64,000 bases of DNA, taken from Metallyticus violacea. Its lineage: Eukaryota; Arthropoda; Insecta; Mantodea; Metallyticidae. The notes beneath the pieces were generated by a model. It was not told the DNA's origin. It made no database searches and worked only from the letters and a program-made list of their open reading frames with translations. This document shows, piece after piece, positions 1 to 10,790 of this stretch (position 1 is the stretch's first letter; the number at the start of each line of letters is the position of its first letter). Position numbers and translations under genes: made by a program. The DNA lies in contig JAUJEO010000019.1 in assembly GCA_030762175.1 (NCBI GenBank), positions 1,494,001-1,558,000 on the forward strand. The letters run 5' to 3'.

Positions 1-1130
1 AATATTTTAAATTAACTTTTTGTCACAGATTTTGCAAATGTTTTCAAGGGTTGCATCATAAACTATCATAATTGAGCTCTGTCTCTCTGAGTCACTGTAT
101 CTGATTGATCATGAACTTGCAACAAAATAATTACTAAATTAGGGCAATGCTTATATGGATTTTTATTGATATATTTAATTTTTTTCATTTCTATTAATGT
201 GCTCGTTTTGCAACATACTTGGAATGTTAGTTTATGCATTGAAGCTGCATCAAAGGTAGCTTTAAAAATGTATTTAAAGGAATGTACTCATTGGTCTGTA
301 TTTAGTTGATTTAATGTGATAAGGGCTCCCATAAAGTGAAAATTACACTTTTGTTGCTTTTCTTTCTTCCTTCCTTCCTTCCTTCCTTCCTTCCTTCCTT
401 CCTTCCTTCCTTCCTTCTTCATCTTTCCTTTTTTTTCTTTTTTTTTTAAGTTTAATGGCATTTAATAATTCCAAATTTTTACATGTTTCTGTTATTTATA
501 GGTTACTAAGTTTTTCTCAAGGCTGTGGATATCTTTGAAAAAATAATTTGTTAGTTTCGGAAAATTTCTTTTACTGAAGCATTTATAACTGACAATGTCA
601 GTAGAATTTTTGTAGAAGGCATAAGGAAGTATGTAAAGTTAATTTTGTGATATATTATACATGTTTTAATCTGTGATTTCACTATTCTTTTGTGTCTTTT
701 TGTTGAAGATTTCAAGGCCACTAACATCTAGAAATGTGCTTATTTGTTGATTTAAAGAGAAATCTGTAAATAAGAGTATTTATTGAAAAATGCTCTAAGA
801 TACTTCCCAGCTTGCTTAGCTAAGTATTTCTGGAATTATATGACAGTTAAACTTTCTATGGTTTCATATAATTGTAAGTTCAGATAGTGCTTTGTTTAGC
901 CTAATCTTCAATTATTTATTACAAATTTTAGTATAAGTCTACTGATGTTAGAATATCCTGCCTTTAAGAGGATGCAGGATAATTATATACAGCACCAGCT
1001 CAATTTTATAAAGATAAAATATTTGGAAGTTGCTGTGGCAGTGTTGTTTACTGCTATAAATAGGGAGCGGTTCCCATTCCTCCTTTTTGTATCAGTATTC
1101 TGAAATTTTGATCTTGGCTGAACTTAATAC
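1..1130. other. AT-rich stretch without a gene
   Basis: I see no coding region, exon or recognisable transposon here. The only structured part is a TTCC microsatellite near 366-417. Confidence 0.5.
366..417. repeat. TTCC microsatellite
   Basis: About thirteen tandem TTCC units with few interruptions, followed by a T-rich run. This is a simple-sequence repeat with no sign of function. Confidence 0.95.
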
Positions 1131-1135
1131 AAGCA

Positions 1136-1205
1136 CTCATGCTTGAGGTGGTACTTGAACCCACAGTCTCCCATGCCATGAATGCCAAAAGATTGTCCAC
1201 TAACA
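1136..1205 (-). repeat. tRNA-like SINE head fragment
   Basis: On the minus strand a TTAGTGG stretch resembling an A box is followed about 40 bases later by GGGTTCAAGTACC, which resembles a B box of the RNA polymerase III internal promoter. The body does not fold into a complete tRNA, so a decayed SINE head is more likely than a tRNA gene. Confidence 0.4.
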
Positions 1206-1745
1206 CATGAATGCAGATACCAGTACCTTTAGACAGTTAACTGGCTTTAGGATCAATATTTCATTTAATTTTAATAAATCATCATATCATTATCAAATAT
1301 ATGTTCATGACCCCTTTTATTTTAGTTCATTCCATTTTAATATTAATTCAACAGATAAATGTATTTCCTCACTTAAAATTTTCATTTATTAGCTAATTTT
1401 TAAATCCATGCAACATTTTCTTTTAATCCATGCAACAACTCTTCCATTGTTATGTGAAAATCTTATATTGTGAGAAAAAAAAAATCATCCATCATTGTTT
1501 GAGGAAAGGTTCCCATGTTGCAGAATAATAGTTGGTTCTTTTTTAACTTTGATTTTCAGTAATCTATGAAAAGTCTGCCAGCAATTCAGAATTACTGAGT
1601 ACATTACTCACTATTACCCTCGGGAATTGAAACCTCTCCTTAGTCAATAGTTATTGACATAATGCATTTTAATTAATTGCTTTTCCTCTTCATCCGTGTT
1701 CTCAAATCTTATAATTTTCCAAAAAATAACCAAACAAGGATTTAT

Positions 1746-1927
1746 CCTATACTAATGTATTCAAAATGTTGATACTAACTCCACTCACTTACATAACACT
1801 AGGACATGTTTTGGAAACACTTGCTCCCTCCAAAAATGTCCTAGTGTAAGTAAGTAAACTTAGTGTCAGCATGTTGAATACATTATGACCACTGCATTTT
1901 CTACAGCTTTGTAAGTACAATTTATTT
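1746..1927 (+). mobile_element. Penelope-derived foldback insertion, 182 bp
   Basis: A short inverted-repeat insertion flanked by a 14-bp direct repeat (AAACAAGGATTTAT at 1732-1745 and 1928-1941), which I read as a target-site duplication. The arms (about 1759-1812 and 1836-1888) are complementary apart from scattered changes and contain the ACTAACTCCACTCACTTAC signature shared with other copies in this window. The right end carries the family's 3' tail, here diverged to ACAGCTTTGTAAGTACAA. The hammerhead-like core seen in sister copies is too decayed to call. Confidence 0.8.
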
Positions 1928-1941
1928 AAACAAGGATTTAT

Positions 1942-4498
1942 TCCTACTTTTTCATACCTTTTGTTTATTTCTGATAACAGGTGTGATGTTGCTCTTTTTC
2001 AGTACCTCTGAACTTAAATTATAAGATAGAATAATTAATATATTACATGAATTTCAGTCAAACCAAATTAAGCTATAAAAAAGAATTGGGTCGTTGGACA
2101 ATTTCTGCTCAGAAAGAATGACATGAAATTTAGAATATGTGAGAAACTAGCCATTAAAAGTCCAGATATTCTACACCATCATCCTTAAAAATGAAGCTAA
2201 AAACAACTTGTCACCTGAAACAAAACACAGTAGTCAAATGCTGCAATATTGTTTTGGGTTCATTTAAAGCAAGAGCCATGAGAAAACATGTTTGTTAAAA
2301 GGATTTTTGATGTTCACTAATAATTGTAAATCTCCATTATCTTTGAAACTTATTAAAAACAAATTTAAAATTGTAGTACTGGAAATAAAATGGAAATCAT
2401 TAGAATATAGTTACAATGTCAAATCAAAGTTCGTTTTCTTAAAAAACTTTCTCAATCTACTCTCACTGTAAAAAGGTTGCAAGAGTAAGTCATGGTGAAA
2501 GTTTAATCTATGTTTTCTGTTGAAAATTTATGTAACTAACACTCCTTTTATTTTATAACAGGTATAATTAAAACAAGTGCTTTTCATCTTAATCTTACGC
2601 ACATGTCATATACATTCAAGTCTGGCAGCTCTCATTTTATAATAATCATTTGCTGTAATCAGTAAAAATTTTGGACATTGCTAATTGTTGGATGAAATAT
2701 AGTTCATAATATCCTATCAGTGTATAATTGTTGAAACAATATTCTCAATTTGAAGTTTGTCAATTAAGAGCATTATTATTACTGAGTGCCAATTCGATGT
2801 TTGATTTTTGAGCATTGATATAATTTTTTTTTTCCCAAAATTACATTGAGTAAATGTATTCATTGTGAATTGATTACATGCATTGCACATTTGCAGAACC
2901 AGCCCTGTTATGCAGTAAAAGCTACAAATGTGAAATAGTTAACAAATTACCATTCACATGAACTGTTTTGGTACCTCTTAATAACTGATTTGTATTTTTT
3001 CCTAAGGCATTCTAACAAAAGAAAATTACGGACAGAAAACAAATATTTGCCACCTTGGAAGTATTTAACATATACAAACAAATTTATAGCTAGACATTTT
3101 TTCTACAGAAAGTATAAATCTTACATTTAATAGTGTTGCTCTATGAAATTTTGACAACAGATTTTTATTGCTGGGAAAGAAGGTAGCTTAATGTTTTATT
3201 TTGCTATGGCTGAAAGATTAAAAATTAATTGTTGAATATATAAGTGAACAGTATGTTACTTGCCATATTAGTGAAATTGATGGTGTGCCTTATATTTTCA
3301 TCAGGTGGTGTTCATAAACTTTTAATGTTTGAAGACAGAAGTATTTTTGTTACTTTCATGGTGAGAATGGTTTTTATATTTGTACTTATATACTTAAGGA
3401 TAATTTTCTACAGCTTTTTATATGTTTTAAGAATTCAAAAAGTATCAAATAAAGTGCAAATCTAACTGCTTAAAATATTGCTCCTTTTAAATTGTTTAAT
3501 GTTGTCCCTTCAGTGGGTATAAAGATGGTTACAGTTGCCTGAAGAAGACAGAAAATTAACAAACATTTTAAAGATGCAGATTACTCTGAATAACAGTGCT
3601 GAACTTAATCATGTACATTGAATTGTTCTGCATAACCATTTTTTATGGTTTTCTGTAACAACTTTAAAACTTATTCTTTGGTAATCAACTTAGCACATAA
3701 TCAGATAAAACATACAGCGGCTTATGCATTATCATTTTATGAACTACTTTGTTATGAATAATATAAAAGTTCAAATAGCTAATGTTGTTTTGATAACTCT
3801 TGCTGCACATATTTAATTTCATCCTGTTAGTAGTTTGCTAATATTTTATATAAAGAAGAATCATCTTGACTTATCAAAATAAACTCCCAAATTTAATATT
3901 ATATCAGAATTTACTACTTTTAATGTTGGTATGATTTGAGCTTGATTTGTAAATAAATACTGTGATACAAAAAAAAAAATATTTTGTACCTTTTTGCACA
4001 GTTGCAAAAGAGTGTACAAAATGTAAAAGATTGTCACTTATGTTCATGTTGACTATGGAAGCCTGCATTAGATAGTATCTTTTGCATCATATTCTTTGTG
4101 CTTCCAGTATTTTTCATTTACCTGTATGATTTTCTTCAGAAATACAAAATGTACACATTTTCTTCCTAGGAAAGATTTCAACAAATGCAAATGCCATCTT
4201 CTGGATGTAAAGTAGTATGTGTCAGTTTAAGATCTATACTAGAAATGACATCTGGCAAAACCTGAATGATGTGAACATCACATAATGATATTCTGCTCTT
4301 GAATGTAGTTAACCTATTAAATAAAAGATTTTGCTTGGAAAAGTGTCACTATGGAATACATAAAGTTAATAATTGCACCCAAAATAGCTATTATATGACA
4401 AGAAAGTCAATATTTCATGAAAATGTACATAGGAGTTTATTGAATAGATATTAAAATTATTAAATATGAAACTAATAGATATAACATAATATAATGTG
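1942..4498. other. 2.5 kb of AT-rich DNA without a recognised feature
   Basis: Both strands are dense in stop codons. An AATAAA sits near 3951-3956 and could be a polyadenylation signal on the plus strand, but no upstream coding exon supports this. Confidence 0.4.
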
Positions 4499-4499
4499 A

Positions 4500-4836
4500 A
4501 AAAATCTACATAGGGAAAACAAAGAGAAACATAGGTACATGGTTAAAAGAACATTTCAGGAACATAAAATACAAGCAAATTGAGAAATCAGCAGTGGCAT
4601 TTCATTTTTGGACAGAAAACCACGATATAGTAAATAAAGCAAAATTATTAAAATCGGTGCAAGGATCTACAGAATTAGCAACATGGGAGAAAATATACAT
4701 TTACAAATACAGAGACAGTTTAATGAATTTTGACACTTCCGGCGATGAAAATATAAACTTTAAGTTCATCACACCTCCGCCAGAGCAGAATACCCACAAC
4801 ACAACGAATTATCCAACAGTCGGAGATTTGAACTGA
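4500..4836 (+). pseudogene. Penelope-like GIY-YIG endonuclease C-terminal fragment (family B)
   Basis: The translated fragment starts inside the endonuclease domain (IYIGKTKRN) and continues with the conserved tail: KEHFRN, KSAVAFHF, then ELATWEKIYIYKYRDSLMNF. This is the end of a Penelope-like retroelement polyprotein (reverse transcriptase followed by a GIY-YIG nuclease that nicks the target). The GIY half, the linker and all of the RT are missing, so the copy is 5'-truncated. The frame runs cleanly to a TGA at 4834-4836. That stop lies inside a hammerhead-like motif, so the terminal repeat begins at the very end of the coding region. Confidence 0.85.
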
Positions 4837-4867
4837 TGATGAGAACAACCTGTTCTCAAAACCGGTC
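4833..4867 (+). ncRNA. hammerhead-ribozyme-like core, Penelope family B terminus
   Basis: CTGATGA at 4833-4839 matches the hammerhead CUGANGA box. A perfect GAGAAC/GTTCTC stem follows, then AAAAC (consensus GAAAC) and a two-pair stem III closing on GTC (4865-4867), a preferred cleavage triplet. Hammerheads are established components of Penelope-like terminal repeats. The G-to-A change in the GAAA box probably inactivates this copy. Assignment is by eye; no covariance-model search was possible. Confidence 0.55.
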
Positions 4868-5034
4868 TACAATAATGACAAGTAAGTGAAGCATAAGAGT
4901 GCGTAGTTCTACTGTATCATAAAATGTTTTCAATAATAGATATATTCTCTATAGATAAGATCAAGTACAGTAAAATTTATCAGTAGTTTAGTAGTCATAT
5001 TGCAGATTTCAGTGGCTACAACAATCTAAAAGCT

Positions 5035-5531
5035 AAACTTAGGTATTCATTTTTTACACTAAACTCCATTCACTTACACAAGAGTAAGACGCATTTTGGG
5101 AGAATCTCTCCCATCTTCAGTTGCTCACTGAACTGCTGTTACTCGAAACTATGGCTGGACAAATGGATGTTCCTGTGGTGGCCTCTGTTGCATGAAATAG
5201 GAAGTTGCTGAGCTCATCCATAGGAGGAAACTGGAAATTCATTAGGTTTTCTCTATTTTTTAGTATGAAAATTTTTTCCCAAGTGGATAACTCCAATGGA
5301 TGAGCTCAGCAACTTCCTACTTCAACCAATAGAGGCCACCACAGGAACATCCGTTTGTGCAGCCATAGTTTCGAGTAATGGCAGTTCATTGAGCAACTGA
5401 AGATGGGAGAGATTCTCCTGAAACGCATCTTACTTTTGTGTAAGTGACTGGAGTTTAGTGTAAAAAATGAATACCTAAGTATAGGTTATATTGCTACTCC
5501 ATTGTCAACAGCTTCGTATGTACAATATTTA
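5035..5531 (+). mobile_element. Penelope-derived foldback insertion, about 497 bp (family A)
   Basis: Two Penelope-like 3' ends joined head to head. The left arm is the reverse complement of the element's 3' coding end, including the antisense of STWEKIFIL..ENLMNF. The right arm is the same end in forward orientation, starting near the MDELSNFL codons. Arms are roughly 190 bp with a loop of about 60. Flanks carry an imperfect 12-bp duplication (AATCTAAAAGCT at 5023-5034, one mismatch at 5532-5543). The right end has the family tail ATTGTCAACAGCTTCGTA. Confidence 0.85.
5397..5429 (+). ncRNA. hammerhead-ribozyme-like core in Penelope family A
   Basis: CTGAAGA (5397-5403), a GGGAG..CTCC(T) hairpin, then GAAAC (5420-5424) and GCATC. 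The CUGANGA and GAAA boxes are both intact, and ATC is a permitted cleavage triplet. Stem III is weak, so activity is uncertain. Confidence 0.45.
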
Positions 5532-5544
5532 AATCTTAAAGCTT

Positions 5545-6160
5545 TTTGTACTGCATCTGCACTGTAATTTAATTATCATAAAAGGAAATACAATTTGTTC
5601 CAGTCAACCATCTGCTGAACATGCAAACAACAACTGGCTGATGATCAAACATATCCTGGCATTTTTGATCTGCTGGCAAATGACTGAAAGGGATGCACAG
5701 TATTTAAACCTAATTGTACATGTGATTAGAGTACACTACAAACTCTTAAAAAAACTAACTGTGCTACTACACTCAATTGCAGCCAGCCATACAAACTGCT
5801 TAAAACAGCATTCTACATTTTAATGTAGCCTGTGTAGTGGCTGGCTGTAATAACTATAAAATGTTAATGGTTTCTAGCATTAATAGAACAAAATGCCTTG
5901 CATGCTTATACAAGCTTACTAAAGAGAAATGGTACCATAATCATATTATTAATATGTATGGGACATTTACACATGCAGGCCCATGGAACCTCCTCTCCTC
6001 GCCATCCACACACATAAACACATATGAATACAGTGGAGAATTTACAAAATCTGTTGAAATGTAAATGCAGGGTACATTACTAAAATGTAAAGCTAGGATT
6101 TTGATGATTTCCATCTTCTCTTAGTGAATTGTAGACTTTGCTTATTTGGATATAAATCGT
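5545..6160. other. No recognised feature
   Basis: AT-rich DNA without a convincing coding region. Short open frames here have no recognisable motif. Confidence 0.4.
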
Positions 6161-6167
6161 GAAAAAC

Positions 6168-6407
6168 AATCATTTTACATGCATTTGTTAAGAGTTTTTT
6201 TTTAAGTTTCAACCTTTTTTCATAATAATGTGTTTTATGAAGCATTAACATTTTTATTGACATTTTCAACATTATCTGGCTATATTGAATCATTTTACAT
6301 GCATTTGTTAAGAATTTTGTTTAAAGTTTCAACTATTTTTTATAATAAATGCATTTTATGAAGCATTAACGTTTTTATTGATATTTTTAGCATTATCTAG
6401 CTTCCAA
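6168..6407. repeat. Tandem duplication, 120-bp period
   Basis: Two adjacent 120-bp units (6168-6287 and 6288-6407), each starting AATCATTTTACATGCATTTG, differ by scattered substitutions and small indels. This is an old local duplication of AT-rich DNA. Confidence 0.85.
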
Positions 6408-6414
6408 AAAATTT

Positions 6415-6722
6415 GTGTAATGTGCTATTTATTGTTGAGTTGACTGCATTGGTCTTTGCAATGTCTGCAGATTGAATGTGAATTCTGAAGGTATAAAAAA
6501 AAGTCTGTAGTTATAAATGGAATGAAATGATTTAATGATGGTGCAAATGAGCTCGGAGTCTTTGGCACCATAAAGTTATCCAGCTTTCACCTTCTCAGGT
6601 TAAGGAAAAACTCTGGAAAAAAACAAACTTTTCCCATACAGCTTTACCTAACCAGGATTTGAATCCAGAACCTCTAGATTAATAGTTGCAAATGCTACCA
6701 CTAGACTAAGGATATAGCCTAC
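6415..6722 (-). mobile_element. tRNA-derived SINE, family C
   Basis: On the minus strand a tRNA-like head (TCTAGTGGTAGC near 6710, then GGATTCAAATCCTGG near 6660) leads into a body with AAAACTTTGGTGCC-like and GAGCTCATTTGCACC stretches. The same head and body occur on the plus strand at 46180-46470, showing this is a dispersed family. No open reading frame is expected. Confidence 0.75.
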
Positions 6723-7498
6723 AAAGGTTTAATTCATCTGAATTCTATTCCTTGAGTGTTCTTTATTTCATTTATTGAGTTATTTTAATAAACACAATCA
6801 TTAGTAACTGATATACTTATATCTTGTTACATGTTGGTGATCGATTTGCCCACTTGGTGCTTATCTTTTGGCTTTGCTCTAATATCAAAACTGGAGGCAA
6901 TAAAAACTGAAACTTTGTTATAACTGTCTGCATTTGTCATCAGAAAATATTCTGCATTCACTACATATAAGTGCTTAAATGGTGGCAGTTGTGTTTTCAA
7001 TATGCTTAAAGTGAAGGAAAGTACTGCATACAAATTAAAACCTATGTATCTTAATATGGTGACAAGATATTTAGTACTTGCTAAATATTTTATACTTTAA
7101 AACTTGTAATATGAGAGTAGCCACTGAGAGAAAGTTTGTGATGCAGCATTTGAAAAAAGAAAAACATAAATGTAGTGTTCAGTATAAACAGGATCATAAA
7201 GAGAGCAACAATTACTACCTGGACAGTCTTCTACAATGCATTCCCAGTTTTTTTAAGATCTTTGTGAACATTCATTAATGTGAGTATGCCTTTTAAGTAG
7301 CTCAATAATGAAAAGTCGTGCTTTCCTGATTCTTTGATTTAAGAAAAAACTACTGTATATTATTATGAGAAGAAAAGAAATAAGGAGGGAAAATGAAGGG
7401 AAAATATTGGGTATCTATAGACGAAATCAGTGATGCTGTAGGACACTATGTAGAAAATGTAGTGGTAGGCACATTGAAAGAACGTATCTTTTAATTTA
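6723..7498. other. No recognised feature
   Basis: AT-rich sequence with short, motif-free open frames on both strands. I see no gene or repeat boundary here. Confidence 0.4.
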
Positions 7499-7571
7499 TT
7501 AGTAGTTTTTTTTTTTTTTTTTGAGTAGTGGTTTAATACCCATTTTTACTACTGAGGTACCACAGGCGGAT
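7499..7571 (-). mobile_element. SINE family A, 3' tail fragment
   Basis: On the minus strand this reads CCTGTGGTACCTCAGTAGTA, then AAAAATGGGTATTAAACCACTACTC and poly-A. It is the same 3' tail as in the full-length copies at 22588-22885 and 34541-34832. The tRNA-like head is absent. Confidence 0.8.
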
Positions 7572-7749
7572 GAGTAGCTTGAAAGGTATTTGCTTGACAA
7601 TGTGTAAACTTCAAGTTTATGTGTTTAATATGACCGAATGATATGCAGCATGATAGTGTAGTTCTGTTTGTTGGTGAATGCTGCAAGCTACATTCTAAAA
7701 GGTTACAACCACCTACAAGTGTTATACAGTAAGATGTATAAGTAACTTG

Positions 7750-8000
7750 TTTTGTACATGCCTGCCACCAAGTTGCCAAGAAGACAAAGTCAGTTTAGCA
7801 AGGTGGACCAGATAATTGTAAATGTAAAGGTGTTCCTGAAAGGAACATTGTTCAAGTCTATGGCTGCTGCTATTCCCTTGCCACCTGCTCCTGTCCTGAC
7901 ATGGGAAACTTGGGATTCAGGCCTACAGCTACTACAGTTAGTACTCCAAAACAGTGATAGGCACCAAGAGACTACTTTCAGACCAAGAAATAGAAGGTAA
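7750..8000 (+). pseudogene. hAT transposase fragment (CGGBP1-associated hAT type)
   Basis: An 82-codon frame carries KVFLKG then IPLPPAPVLT and TWDSG. I recognise this as the stretch of hAT transposases that normally reads IPLPPQPVLTRWGTW, just before a conserved tyrosine/phenylalanine-rich segment. Here the RW pair is altered. No zinc finger, no complete catalytic core and no terminal repeats are seen nearby, so it is a short relic. Confidence 0.6.
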
Positions 8001-8055
8001 ATTATTTTATATTAGAGCATATTTTAGTTTTCTTCCAGCTGCAATAATTTTGTTT

Positions 8056-8171
8056 AAGATTAAGAGGTTAAGTTATTAGGCAGTAATGAAATGATGAAGA
8101 AAATGGTAAGATTAAGATTAAGAGGTTAAGTTAGTGGACAGTAATGAAATGATGAAGAAAATGGTTAATAA
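8056..8171. repeat. Tandem duplication, 58-bp period
   Basis: Two neighbouring units begin AAGATTAAGAGGTTAAGTTA (8056-8113 and 8114-8171). They differ at only a few positions, so the duplication is fairly recent. Confidence 0.85.
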
Positions 8172-8640
8172 CTCAGATAGTGTTTAAGCAAAACTAGAGG
8201 TGCAATGAAACATAAAATTAAGCACAAACTGTAAAATCATATATAGTTACAAAAACAGTTTAATAGCTGATATTCTTCTTGGGAAATAAAATATTCTCTG
8301 CGGAAATGAATGAAGGTTTAGAAATTGAAGGACACTTTTTATTTTAAATGTGCTCAATTTTCTTTAGTAGAAGTAGAGAGAAGCTTGCTTCTCAATGCAT
8401 AAGGATGTGCCGTAGGTAATCACCATATTTACTTCTAATAACTTATATAGTAAATTTGTAATGGAAAACAATCGGTAATTGTGCAAGACAATTATATTGT
8501 ATGTTCAAATTACTAGTTAGATCTTATTGTATTTCAAATCTGTTCTTATAAATTATATTTTATTCCCTTATCTTTGTAAAAATTGTGCATGTTTATAGAT
8601 TTGAGCTTTTTTGCAGTTCAGTACTGAAAAATCAATTTTT
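8172..8640. other. No recognised feature
   Basis: AT-rich DNA. I see no coding or repeat signature. Confidence 0.4.
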
Positions 8641-8644
8641 TTTA

Positions 8645-8712
8645 TATTTATTTATTTTTTAGTAGTATATATGCCTTTTTAACTACTGAGGCACCACAGG
8701 TGGTGAAATATC
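8645..8712 (-). mobile_element. SINE family A, 3' tail fragment
   Basis: On the minus strand CCTGTGGTGCCTCAGTAGTT is followed by AAAAAGGCATATATACTAC. It matches the SINE-A tail and lacks the tRNA-like head. Confidence 0.75.
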
Positions 8713-9678
8713 AGCAAGTGTAAGAAAGAGAGTTAAATTCTGGTAGCAAGTGAACAAAACTCAAGAGACCATTTGTTTATTGTACTCAAAGTCTGTTCCT
8801 ATAAGATGTGTTTTATGATTAAATAATTTACTCATCACTGTGTTAAGTATAGTGCATGCAATTTTTTTATGTTTCAGGGCATAAGTGTATTCTCTGTAAA
8901 TTTTTAGTTAATCAAAACTCTAGCCTTACTAATCATTTACAAAATGTTATTCTGTATCTTATAATACTGAGATGGATTATAAATGGAGATCAAATAGAAG
9001 TAGTGAAAAAATTTGAATATTTGGGGGTGAGATTTGCGAGAAATGGAGGATGGCAGGTGCACTCAAAAAGTGTACATGCCAAAGGTAAATTAGCTAAGAG
9101 GGGAGTTAGCATAAGTTTGTATAAAATTCTCACATTACCAATGAAATGGTTTGAGAGATTATATGAGGTGTGACTGAAGCTAAGATGATGTTTGTGATAG
9201 AATTTTGGGGGATGTCAAAGGGTTGGATGAAGAATAATGTGGTCCATGGAATGTTTTGTAGAGAAGTATTAGGGTTACCAAGAAGCTTGCCAAGGGAGGT
9301 GAGTTTGTTGGAATTTGGAAATGTAGGAAGGAAAGGTATAATAGTTGAGAGAATTATGAAATATTGGTATAGTTGTCTTAAATTGGATGATGATGATGAT
9401 ATACTAAAAGTATATCTTATGTATCAAAGGGATGTTTTGGGAATGGAGAGTTGGTTTGGAGAAGTAGTGAAAATATTAGGAGAAATTGGGAAAGGGGATG
9501 TTTGGAGATTGGGTGAAATTAATAGAGGTTTTTGGAAAGAAGTGAGACAGAGGGTGAAAGATATTGAGGCGCAGTCAGAACAATAGGCCTGGCATGGGTG
9601 TGTACAGGTATCATTCCTTAAAGGAGTAAGAAAAAGTTATAAGGTAGGATGCGTAATGTGTCGGAAAGAAGATAGTAT

Positions 9679-9882
9679 TAAGTAAATTGACTTAAGCTAT
9701 AGACAATGGAATGGTAATATATCCTACAATTATGTATTCTACTTGTTTACACTAAACTCCACTTATATAAGACATGTTTCGGGAGTAATCACTCCTATAT
9801 TCAGTTGTTGACTGACTATTGTTACACAAAATGGTGATGTAAGTGGAATTTAGTGTAAACAAGCTGAGTACATAATTATAGG
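9679..9882 (+). mobile_element. Penelope-derived foldback insertion, 204 bp
   Basis: Inserted cleanly into the LINE-X Cys-His region and flanked by a perfect 13-bp duplication (AAGAAGATAGTAT at 9666-9678 and 9883-9895). The arms contain CTTGTTTACACTAAACTCCACTT and its complement GTGGAATTTAGTGTAAACAAG. Removing the insertion and one duplication copy restores continuity of the host frame, which is strong evidence of transposition rather than local rearrangement. Confidence 0.9.
9771..9804 (-). ncRNA. hammerhead-like core in 204-bp foldback element
   Basis: Minus-strand order is CTGAATA (9804-9798), a GGAG..CTCC hairpin, then GAAACATGTC (9780-9771), whose end gives a two-pair stem III closing on GTC. 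The CUGANGA box has a G-to-T change, which should abolish cleavage. The rest fits a minimal type I hammerhead. Confidence 0.45.
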
Positions 9883-10340
9883 AAGAAGATAGTATGTTTC
9901 ATTGTTTATTAGAATATGAAATGGTGAAAAAATAGAGAGATAGTATTTAGAATGATAAATGGGATAAATTGTTATATAAAAGTAATTAAAATACTGACAG
10001 AGGAGAGGATAGAGAAAATTAATGATTGGGGAATTTTTAGGGATGGTAAGGGAGAAATGAAGATGTATAAGAAAGGGAGTTCAAAGACACACAGGAGGGG
10101 GGAAGTGGGAAATTGTAAAGATGGGTTCATATGCCATATATGTAACCAGGTGGTTAAGATATGGATGAACCAAGTTGAGGTATAGGAAATTTGCAGAGAT
10201 CAGAAAGTGTAAGAAATTGATTTTACATATAAGTTATTTTGCTTTGTTGAGTTCAAGTCTTCCAGATATTCCAGTGAAAAACTGCTGATGAACTGAAGAC
10301 GAGGGCCCAGTATTTAAATGGATGAACTTGTTAAAATTAA

Positions 10341-10788
10341 ATATATTTTATAGATATATTAGTAGGAGAATATGTAAAAGAATAACATTTTTTATGTATA
10401 TCTGCATGTAAAATGGAAATCAGAAGAAATAAATTCAAATTCAAGTCTGATTTTACTGCAAAAAAAATGGCAAACAAATATAAAATGAAGTGACAGTCAC
10501 AATAAGTTTTTCAAAAAATTTCCATTTTGTAAGCATTTCTCATTAAGTAATACTTCAAGCAGAGTCATGTATTTTGCGCAGGAGTACAATGCAAAAATGC
10601 TAATAAAAATAATGCAAGTCATAATCATGATTTAAACCATGGATCTTCTGTTCATCCTTGTAAACTTTCGAAATTTAATGGACATCTATTTCAGTTGGCC
10701 TCAGAAATTACATACTGGATAAACATGAAATGTAGCCGAGTATTCCACTTACCACTTGAGCATTAGCATTAACTGAACATGATATAAG
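10341..10788. other. No recognised feature
   Basis: AT-rich DNA between a non-LTR tail and a mariner insertion. Nothing recognised. Confidence 0.4.
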
Positions 10789-10790
10789 TA

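Larger units (their letters stand above)
8960..10185 (+). pseudogene. Non-LTR retrotransposon RT C-terminal region (LINE-X, copy 1)
   Basis: Two frames, joined by a frameshift near 9168, read as the region after the RT palm in LINE-type polymerases. The first has the thumb-like phrase VVKKFEYLGVRF. The second has EFWGMSKGW then FCREVLGLPRSLP and, further on, FWKEVRQRVKDIE. A CVMCRKED/HCLLEYEMV segment near 9645-9940 resembles the terminal Cys-His motif. It is split by a 204-bp insertion at 9679-9882. A related copy on the opposite strand at 17165-18240 shares the same FWKEV and C..C segments. The RT catalytic motifs and endonuclease are absent, so this is a 5'-truncated relic. Confidence 0.75.

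Noticed and set aside
1942..4498. Long 3' UTR of an upstream gene
   Set aside because: An AATAAA and T-rich tracts are present, but no coding exon or splice site supports transcription.
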